DNA of 55,673 bases, taken from positions 1-55,673 of the forward strand of contig CALVXI010000009.1 of the NCBI GenBank assembly GCA_944368975.1, written 5' to 3'. Below are positions 9,246-16,000 of this stretch, piece after piece. Source of the stretch: an uncultured Bacilli bacterium (GTDB lineage Bacteria; Bacillota_I; Bacilli_A; RFN20; CAG-826). Every line of letters starts with the position of its first letter. Within the stretch, counting starts at the first letter, position 1. The translations under genes and the position numbers were made by a program. The notes under the pieces are model-generated. The model had not been told where the DNA came from. It saw only the letters and a program-made list of their open reading frames with translations, and made no database searches.

Positions 9246-9400
9246 GTTGACTATAAATATTTATAGTTATTTTCTGTTGGACCTACCTTTTTTCAAGAGC
9301 CAACTTCTTATATACAATTAAATTTGATTTTATTCTTTAACAAAATACTTTCAAATTTACTTTGTAATCTAAGCTTTAATTCGGCGTCCACCACACCTAC
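9246..9400 (-). ncRNA. Predicted omega RNA (reRNA) of the TnpB element
   Basis: Omega RNAs typically span the 3' end of tnpB and the right end of the element. After the tnpB stop the minus strand contains GTTGG...CCAAC, able to pair, then the perfect 18-base palindrome ACTATAAATATTTATAGT (9250-9267 region), then CAAC. The scaffold would end near 9246 and the guide would begin at 9245. The 5' boundary, placed inside tnpB, is arbitrary. This is inferred from element architecture; no covariance search was possible. Confidence 0.5.
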
Positions 9401-10510
9401 ATTTTTATTTATTAATTTTTCAAGATTAATTGCGGCATTTAAATCTCTATCGATCACTAAGCCACATCTAGGACAAGTATAAATTCTTTCAGATAGTTCT
9501 AAGTATTCTTTTTTTCTACCGCAATTCGAGCATATCTTAGAACTAGCATAATATTTATTGGCTAAATAAATTCTTTTATTTGTCCGACTAGCTTTCCTTT
9601 TTAATTTTATATGCATTAGACTAAATGAATTGTTAATGAAATTTTTAACATATTTTTTATCACTTTGAAACTTTCGAAATTCGAGATTTTCAAGACAAAT
9701 ATTATCAAATGTTTTTATCAAGACACTTGTAAATTTATTTAAAAAATCATGTTTGATACTATCGACTTTATAAAAAACATTTTGCAATTTAATTACTCTT
9801 TTTATATTGTTATTGCTTTTAGCTAATTCATTTTTGTCATAACTAATTTTTTTCTGAAGTTTTCTAATTTTTTCTATGTAACAATTATAAGTTTCCGGAG
9901 ATGTTACTATAAAATTATTAGATAATGTATAGTTATTTTTAATTCCTAAATCTACTCCTAATGATCTATCAGTTTTAGTAAATAATTCTCTTTTTTGTAA
10001 ATACAAAACTTCTTTTTTAATAGAAAACGAAAAAGAAGCAAAGTATTTATTTCCTAAGCGACTAATTACAACGCTTAATGGATTTAAATAAATTAATTTT
10101 TCTTTAAACTTGATTGGAGTTTTTAAAGATCTTACTTTTAAAAAATAATATTTAGAATTATTTTTTCTAACTATTGAAAAATCATTATTCGTTAAAAAAA
10201 CAGAATTTTTAAAATAACTTTTCTTTAATTTTATTTCTTTTTTTGAAGCATTCTTTATTGCGCTATTAATAGACTTAAAAGTATGATTAACACTTTCAAT
10301 TGATAGTACTTCGTAAATATGATTGTCTTTTTCTATTCTTTTATTAAATTTTTCTCTAATTTCTTTTTCACCTATTTTTTTATCTTTTGAATTATTAAAT
10401 AACATTGCACCATAATTAAAAATACTTCTAGTATAATAAAACAAATTTTCAATATAAGTTTTCTGTTTATTATTTAATTCTAATCTTACTTTTTTTGCTA
10501 TTAATTCCAT
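9308..10510 (-). CDS. tnpB: IS200/IS605-type RNA-guided endonuclease TnpB
   Basis: A 400-residue TnpB, full length for the family. The split RuvC site is intact: Asp187 in SLGVDLGIKN, Glu274 in ICLENLEF and Asp354 in DRDLNAA. A four-cysteine zinc finger (C327, C330, C346, C349; CSNCGRKK and CPRCG) lies between RuvC-II and RuvC-III. TnpB is guided by an RNA made from the element end and cuts DNA next to a TAM, helping the element persist at its donor site. No tnpA transposase is next to it, so it is a non-autonomous or orphan element. SD GGAGG precedes the ATG at 10510. The gene ends 62 bases before the predicted element end. Confidence 0.93.
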   Translation of the reverse strand: MELIAKKVRLELNNKQKTYIENLFYYTRSIFNYGAMLFNNSKDKKIGEKEIREKFNKRIEKDNHIYEVLSIESVNHTFKSINSAIKNASKKEIKLKKSYFKNSVFLTNNDFSIVRKNNSKYYFLKVRSLKTPIKFKEKLIYLNPLSVVISRLGNKYFASFSFSIKKEVLYLQKRELFTKTDRSLGVDLGIKNNYTLSNNFIVTSPETYNCYIEKIRKLQKKISYDKNELAKSNNNIKRVIKLQNVFYKVDSIKHDFLNKFTSVLIKTFDNICLENLEFRKFQSDKKYVKNFINNSFSLMHIKLKRKASRTNKRIYLANKYYASSKICSNCGRKKEYLELSERIYTCPRCGLVIDRDLNAAINLEKLINKNVGVVDAELKLRLQSKFESILLKNKIKFNCI

Positions 10511-10542
10511 CTTAAATCCTCCAAAAAATTTAACTAATGATT

Positions 10543-10596
10543 CTATGGTGGTTTCTTTTTAATATACATTGTAAGTTTTCGTTTTATGATTTTCAT
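10543..10596 (-). CDS. Possible 17-residue basic leader peptide upstream of tnpB
   Basis: A short ORF, MKIIKRKLTMYIKKKPP, with a strong AGAGGG Shine-Dalgarno 6-7 bases before its ATG, ending 32 bases before the tnpB start. Nine of its 17 residues are Lys, Arg or Pro, and two prolines precede the stop. A well-placed ribosome site is the only direct evidence. It could be a translated leader that tunes tnpB, or simply chance. Confidence 0.3.
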   Translation of the reverse strand: MKIIKRKLTMYIKKKPP

Positions 10597-10668
10597 ATTT
10601 TTCCCTCTATATATACAAGTAGTTATTTTTTCATGTAATTGGGGGGTATTTTTTATTAAAATATAAAT

Positions 10669-11055
10669 ATGACTTTAGAAGAATATATAAAACTCCATAA
10701 AACTAATACGATGAAAAAAATGTCTTTTGTTGATTATTTATATTTTTTAATGAATAAATATAAAATAGATAATGTAACACTTTATAAAAAAGCTAATATT
10801 TCTAAACAAGTTTTTTCTAATATAATTTCAAGTAAAGCAAAACCTAGTTTAAATACAATTTTAAAAATTGTTTTTGCACTCAAATTAAATAATGAAGAGT
10901 GTAAGCTTTTATTAAAAAAAGCCTCATTTACACTAGCTTCATCAAGTAATTTTTCTCTAATAATAAGATATTGTATTGAAAATAAAATTTATGATTTATA
11001 TGAAGTAAATAATTATTTAATAAAATATGGATATGAAGATAAGATAATTATATAA
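10669..11055 (+). CDS. XRE-like helix-turn-helix DNA-binding protein
   Basis: A 128-residue protein. SFVDYLYFLMNKYKIDN, VTLYKKANISKQVFSNIIS and PSLNTILKIVFALKLNNEE give the helices of an XRE/Cro-type HTH (about residues 19-85). The C-terminal third, SFTLASSSNFSLIIRYCIENKIYDLYEVNNYLIKYG, resembles a conserved tail seen in many clostridial HTH proteins (TLSHSSKFDLIIEYFI-like). No strong Shine-Dalgarno is visible. A G6 tract sits at 10641-10646, 22 bases before the ATG, and TAAAAT/TATAAA stretches lie just before it, so a leaderless or very short leader is possible. It diverges from tnpB. Target genes unknown. Confidence 0.8.
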   Translation: MTLEEYIKLHKTNTMKKMSFVDYLYFLMNKYKIDNVTLYKKANISKQVFSNIISSKAKPSLNTILKIVFALKLNNEECKLLLKKASFTLASSSNFSLIIRYCIENKIYDLYEVNNYLIKYGYEDKIII

Positions 11056-11249
11056 ATTTCTTTATCACAATTTGAGATTTTATTATTGAATTAAAAAATT
11101 ATTTATGTTCACATTTTCAATTTAAAGTTAATAGAAAAGTTGAAGTTAAAATTGTTTTAAACGTTTTAATTTATATTAATTAACATATTAAGTAAATGTT
11201 ATGATTTATGTTTATTGAAAAATATAAATATAAAAAATAAATGGGTTTT

Positions 11250-12049
11250 TTAATTATTTTCGTCTAATAAAGTAATTTCAATTGGGCTAGTAGGAATAGA
11301 TGATAAGCTTAATTCACCATCTTCAATTCTATTATATCCAGTTATTGAACTTCCTCCACCAACCCAATCAGCAATAACAAATTCTGCTTTTATATCCTAT
11401 GCACCTTTTTCTTCATTATATATAGAATGCATTGCAGTAATTAAATAACTATGACCTTCAATATATTTAAAAGTACCTTCCATTTTATTTAATTCACTTA
11501 AAGTATAACTTTGTATTTCCTCTACATTACTTCCATAAATATGCTCTTTATCTGTTATATTTATATGCATATTTTCTATATCATTTACACTTGCATCATT
11601 ACTAACTTCAAAAGGAATATCAATAGTATCAACTTCAACTTCTCCATATGGTTTAACAGTAAATGTACGCATTAAGCCGGCACCTCTACCATTATTGCCA
11701 TCCATATAAAAATAAATTGTTGCTGTTCCAGGATTTACTTTTTAAGATCTACAACTATACTCCCACCATGTATATATCCCATAGAAGTTTTAATCGGTTC
11801 AAATTTTAAAGCATCAACAGGAATTACATCTTCATTTGATGATTCAAATTCCTCTCTATCAAGAAGATTATTACTATTTCCAAATTTAGTTATATCAATA
11901 TTTAATTTTAACTTTTGATTAAAATCTAAAGCTGCATACTGTTTATCTTCCTCACTTAACACTGATATCTCATCAATAACAGTTTCATCCCAACTTAAAT
12001 AATCATCAGGATCATCATAACTTGTAATAGGAACTAATTCTATTTCAAT
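11250..12049 (-). pseudogene. Decayed gene of unknown type (frameshift plus in-frame stop)
   Basis: Three open pieces read as one ancestral protein. The upstream piece ends ...GGSIVVDLKK at a TAA near 11735; one extra A in the AAAAA run would continue in frame as KVNPGTATIYFYMDGNNG. The next piece ends at an in-frame TAG at 11397, after which the same frame continues DIKAEFVIADWVGGGS to a TAA at 11250. So at least two disabling changes are present. The protein is acidic and beta-rich, with no recognised domain, and might have been surface-associated. Its 5' part is fused to the remnant of an AAA_14 ATPase (12050-12660), marking a deletion or recombination join near 12050. Confidence 0.65.
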
Positions 12050-12660
12050 AACAACATCTTCACTTGATAATAAATACGCTACTTGAATAAAACATTTTTT
12101 ACCATCTTTAATAGCTACAAAATCTATTTCACCTTTATATGTTTTTTCAATTCTTACAACACATCCTCTATATATCAATTCATTATAAATAACATTCTCT
12201 AAGGCTTGAGATCCGAATATTTTATTAGAATCATTACATGCTAGTAAAAATCCATTATCGATAACAAATTGTTTTTCAATATTCTTTAAAGTTCTTTTAG
12301 ATGATATATCATATTTTTTACTCTAGATATTAAACATGCTTGTTCTAATTTATCTAAATATCTATCTCTAATCGATAATCTAAACGTTGAGACATTCTAC
12401 CATATCTAATATAGTTTTGTAATGGTTTAGAAGGTAATTCTAAATTATTTACCTTATAATAATCAATAAATTCACTATAACTAAAAGGCATTATCTTAAA
12501 TTCTTTACATCTACCAACAAGTAAAATAGCAAGTCTACCTCTTAATAATTTAAAATTACTCCCAGAAAAAAATATTGATATATTTTGTGCTGCTTTAAGT
12601 GATACTAATACTTTTTAAAATTGTTGAATATATTGAATTTCATCAAGAAAAATTTATTGT
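12050..12660 (-). pseudogene. Remnant of an AAA_14/DUF4143 ATPase
   Basis: Pieces in different frames match the usual order of this ATPase family. Walker-B-like FLDEIQYIQQF comes first, then an in-frame stop, then IFFSGSNFKLLRGRLAILL with VGRCKEFKIMPFSYSEF. Next come PLQNYIRYG and EQACLISRV, a one-base shift in an A run, KKYDISSKRTLKNIEK, QFVIDNGFLL, and finally the DUF4143 tail ENVIYNELIYRGC and YKGEIDFVAIKDGKKCFIQV. The Walker A region is missing upstream. These ATPases are common, often horizontally moved genes in Firmicutes. Several frameshifts and stops show it is dead. The downstream gene reads through into an unrelated sequence. Confidence 0.75.
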
Positions 12661-12688
12661 AGTTTTTAATTATTCAAAAGAATAATTG

Positions 12689-12705
12689 AGATTTGCAGTG
12701 TTTTT
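12689..12705 (-). other. Recurrent post-stop motif after the Hint-protein gene
   Basis: Nine bases beyond the stop of the Hint-protein gene the sense strand has AAAAACACTGCAAATCT. This matches the motif that follows serS (AAAAAAGCTGCAAATCT) and resembles those after the DegV-family gene and ispE. Confidence 0.3.
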
Positions 12706-12713
12706 AATAAAAA

Positions 12714-15305
12714 TCAGACCTTATTGTTCCTTAAAAACTTTTCTTTATATGATAATAATTCTTTAAATGTAGTATTTCCTTTGCCTATCGATACAGTTAA
12801 ATATTTAACATTAAAAGCATTAAATTCATCTAAAGTTAAATATTCTTTCCAATCTTCATAAGTAAATAAACCATATTTTTCAATATCTTTTTTCATTAAG
12901 TTTCTATCAATTAATAGATTCTCATCAAGTTCAAAATAATTAAATATTCCATCAATTTCATCTGTCATTAAAGGCATATAGTTAACTATATGATTTAAAT
13001 TATTTTCGGTACATATTCCATAGCCTTCAATAACATCATTATATATAGAATAACTTTTAATTTTAATTTTTTCTATTTTATTTGTTTTTAGATCAATTAT
13101 CCCAAACTCATGACTCATATATTCTTCAACATTATTAATATTTATTTCAACATATTTTCTTAAGTTGTAATCTAAAAATAAATGGCCTTTCCAAATATCG
13201 ATGGAAGTATCATTATTAAAATTCAATCTTAAAATATTTATATTTCTTGCTTTACTAATATAAATAACAGCAACTTTTTTTGTTTCAAGTTTCCCTCTGC
13301 AATGATTATAAGAATAAATCAAATCGCCAATTTCTAATTCTTCAACAGGTTTTTCTATTAAACCTTCGCATAAAACTTTAGTACCTTTTACTAAACATTC
13401 TTCTGATGATTCGACTTTTGGCACAGTATATGTGCCTTCGGCTTCGTATCTTCTTCCATCATCTAAAGTTGCCACACACTTTATATCCATTACATAATCA
13501 TTATCAGTTGAAGTATTTTGATTAATACTTATTGTAGCAGAACCATCTTCATTATCTACTAAAGTGCCAATTCCTTCGATATTAGTAGAATAACTCCATT
13601 CATACTTGCTTACATTAACTATATCACTAAAAACAGCTCCAATAGTAAGCGTAAGTGCATTACTACTATCCTGTGTATACGAGGCAGGGTCTAAATTAAA
13701 AGAAAGATCTTTAATCCATTGGGAACCATTAGAAGTATATGAACCAATAGATAAATTTTCATTAATATTATTAGATGTCAATCCTCTTGCATTTAACGCT
13801 ATTTCTTGATAAGTACCACTGCTCGATCCAGTTGACCATGTGCCACTAACTTCCTTAGATACAATATTTGAGGAGCTATTAATATTTAATTTCCCATTAA
13901 TACTACTTGTTTTAATATCCCCTCCAATATTTTTAACATTAAGCTCTCCGTTAACAGTAAATAACCCTCCGTCAAATCCTGAAGATGGATATTTAAATCC
14001 ACTAAACGTTGCTGTATCAGTATAAGAATCATATATGGCTAAATCATCGACATTTAAAGTAACATAATCATTTAAAAATAAGCTCCCACCCGGCATTACT
14101 TTCAAATCCTGATTAGCATTAATTGTAGAAGGATTATTTTCGAAGGTATTGAAAGTTATATCTTGAAAATAAGTAATAGGGAACATTACCCCTTCAGTAG
14201 TTATTTTTCTTTCGCCTACACCTGGTGCACTAATTGACAATTTAAGTGTATTTATATCAAAAGCACCATAAAAATCTAAATCAATGTATTGATATGTATA
14301 AGGCAAATTATTTCTTAATATATTTTCATTTGTTCTGTTGAAAGATCCGGCTATTAAATAGGAATTATTTTTTGATTGAATAAAATATGAATCATTATTG
14401 CCATATAAAGGCACTAAGGTTTGATTATGTGCATCATTACCAAACATAGTTCCGATTCCATTTACAGTGCTTCCATAATTATAAATTGATTTAATAGCAA
14501 TATTAGGCATATTTAATCTTAAAAACGGGGAACATTCATATTCTAACTTATCTAAACCGGCATCAATAAGCCCTCCACCCAAGCCAACAAATGCAGAACC
14601 ACCCCTATTTTCCCAAATAACCATATTTGTTTCAGTTTTAGACCCAGCATTATTTTCTATAAGAATGTTTTCTTTATCAAGAGAAGTTATTAAACCTTGA
14701 TTTTTAATTATTCCGTTATTGATAATTTGTGGAAGAATGATACCATTTTCATTATAACCTTCCAAATAAATACTTCCAAAATAACTTGATGTTTGTCCTG
14801 ATGGATTATTTCCGCCACCCATACCACCAATTATTCCACCTACATAGATGGTGCCATTATTAATTAATTGTGCAGTGTTTTTAATTGTTAACTTATTTTT
14901 TTCATATTTATCAGGTTCATTTATAGCTTCTACTCCACTAACAGCATCTTTTCCAGAAGAATCTTTATTTACAGAAAATACATTTTCGCCTTCATAAGGT
15001 AAAGCCAAGGTAACATTAGAATTTAATATCCTTGTTTCATTTAAAACTGCATTTGAGTTAGGAATTATAAATATAGTTACATTACTAGTAGTCGTATTTG
15101 CAGCATCGATTGCTTTTTCTAATCTTGTATATTTAATATTTGGGTTTGTTGATAAATAAGCGACCGGAATATCATTAGAAAAATTATTTAATGTATAAGG
15201 ATAATCCTTATTACTAGCAACGACTAAAAAACTACTATATCCAACTAATGAAATTATAGAAGTTAAAGATAATACATATATAATTGGCCTATTAGATTTC
15301 TTCAT
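12714..15305 (-). CDS. Large secreted surface protein with C-terminal Hint (intein/hedgehog-type) domain
   Basis: An 863-residue protein with an N-terminal signal (hydrophobic run, then GYSSFLVVAS), a long Asn/Ser/Gly-rich beta-structured middle, and a Hint domain starting at Cys637. Hint landmarks: CLVKGTKVLCEG (block A, nucleophile Cys), KPVEELEIGDLIYS, WKGHLFLDYN (block B-like His) and YGICTENNLNHIVNYM (block F/G-like NH). No HN dipeptide ends it; about 88 further residues follow. Such domains can self-cleave, splice or attach a nucleophile; activity here is unproven. The middle shows local similarity to the 883-residue protein at 16001-18652 (FPIT/S..F.DI and PGGSLFL / PGSSLYV). Last gene of the 17-gene array, 2 bases after the phase-variable gene. 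Confidence 0.8.
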   Translation of the reverse strand: MKKSNRPIIYVLSLTSIISLVGYSSFLVVASNKDYPYTLNNFSNDIPVAYLSTNPNIKYTRLEKAIDAANTTTSNVTIFIIPNSNAVLNETRILNSNVTLALPYEGENVFSVNKDSSGKDAVSGVEAINEPDKYEKNKLTIKNTAQLINNGTIYVGGIIGGMGGGNNPSGQTSSYFGSIYLEGYNENGIILPQIINNGIIKNQGLITSLDKENILIENNAGSKTETNMVIWENRGGSAFVGLGGGLIDAGLDKLEYECSPFLRLNMPNIAIKSIYNYGSTVNGIGTMFGNDAHNQTLVPLYGNNDSYFIQSKNNSYLIAGSFNRTNENILRNNLPYTYQYIDLDFYGAFDINTLKLSISAPGVGERKITTEGVMFPITYFQDITFNTFENNPSTINANQDLKVMPGGSLFLNDYVTLNVDDLAIYDSYTDTATFSGFKYPSSGFDGGLFTVNGELNVKNIGGDIKTSSINGKLNINSSSNIVSKEVSGTWSTGSSSGTYQEIALNARGLTSNNINENLSIGSYTSNGSQWIKDLSFNLDPASYTQDSSNALTLTIGAVFSDIVNVSKYEWSYSTNIEGIGTLVDNEDGSATISINQNTSTDNDYVMDIKCVATLDDGRRYEAEGTYTVPKVESSEECLVKGTKVLCEGLIEKPVEELEIGDLIYSYNHCRGKLETKKVAVIYISKARNINILRLNFNNDTSIDIWKGHLFLDYNLRKYVEININNVEEYMSHEFGIIDLKTNKIEKIKIKSYSIYNDVIEGYGICTENNLNHIVNYMPLMTDEIDGIFNYFELDENLLIDRNLMKKDIEKYGLFTYEDWKEYLTLDEFNAFNVKYLTVSIGKGNTTFKELLSYKEKFLRNNKV

Positions 15306-15307
15306 AA

Positions 15308-15978
15308 TTACATATCCAAATCAACTTCTAAATATAAAGAAGTTAAACTTGCTCCATTAGAATTAACTAAATTATTATAAATACTAGTTTCAAAAGTATT
15401 TGAAACACTAGAAAAATCAAAATTAAACTTTAAATAACAATACACCCTATTAATAGAATATAAAGAATTATCGCTATATGTAATGTTTAAATCAATATAA
15501 TTAGCATTTAAGCTTCCACTAGTAGTTTTATTAATGTCTACACCAGAACTTGAGTTTATTCCATATTCTATAGAGTTATTAACATAACTAAATAAATTAA
15601 AATCACTTGCTACTGAGCTAGCATAATTTACATAAATTCTAGTATTAAATGTAAATTCACTTTTATTAGTTAAATATTCATATATTCCATCTTTAACTTG
15701 AAAATAAAAAGGAATAATAATTGAACCCGTATATGTAATTGTATAATCACTTACAATTCCATATTTACAATATTTAAACATCTCAATATCTAAAAAAGAC
15801 ACATTTGAATTTAAATCAATTATATCGCCATAATTAGTAATTAAATTTATATTATTAGTATTATTATTCCCTATTTGCCAACTAGAAAATCCAGTTATAA
15901 ATAAAGATAAAGAAAGTAAGGTTATTAACCCCCCCCAATTACTTTATTTAATTTCTTTTTTAATTTTAAATTTTTCAT
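15308..15978 (-). CDS. Small secreted surface protein, phase-OFF through a G8 tract
   Basis: From the ATG at 15978 the frame reads MKNLKLKKKLNKVIGGG and hits TAATAA right after a run of eight G. With six or nine G it would continue as LITLLSLSLFITGFSSW and run to the stop at 15308, giving a 222-223 residue protein with the GFSSW signal shared across the array. In the present state only 16 residues are made. A shorter open frame from 15802 lacks the signal and is unlikely to be used. The protein resembles the 212-residue product at 18654-19292 in length, signal and a GDI/GDV..FKY region. A homopolymeric G tract this long is highly unexpected in this AT-rich sequence. Confidence 0.75.
15929..15936 (-). 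repeat. G8 homopolymer, candidate contingency (phase-variation) tract
   Basis: Eight consecutive C on the plus strand (G on the coding strand), 42 bases inside the gene that starts at 15978. It is the longest G/C homopolymer in the window; the next longest are two G6 tracts near the TnpB element. Six or nine G restores the reading frame. Confidence 0.8.
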
Positions 15979-16000
15979 ACACCTAATTTTACCACACCAC

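Larger units (their letters stand above)
9246..10640 (-). mobile_element. TnpB-only IS605-like element (approximate extent)
   Basis: Defined by the tnpB gene and the terminal hairpin/GTCAAC at 9246-9267. The left boundary is not determined. A G6 tract starts at 9241 just outside the right end and another at 10641 upstream of tnpB. IS200/IS605 elements make no target duplication, so the left end cannot be fixed without an empty site. Confidence 0.35.

Noticed and set aside
13606-14025. Plus-strand frames inside the Hint-protein gene
   Set aside because: Shadows of a repetitive coding sequence; no start signals.
15308-15802. A shorter independent gene starting at 15802
   Set aside because: It lacks a signal sequence, and the upstream frame restores a full secreted protein like its neighbour.
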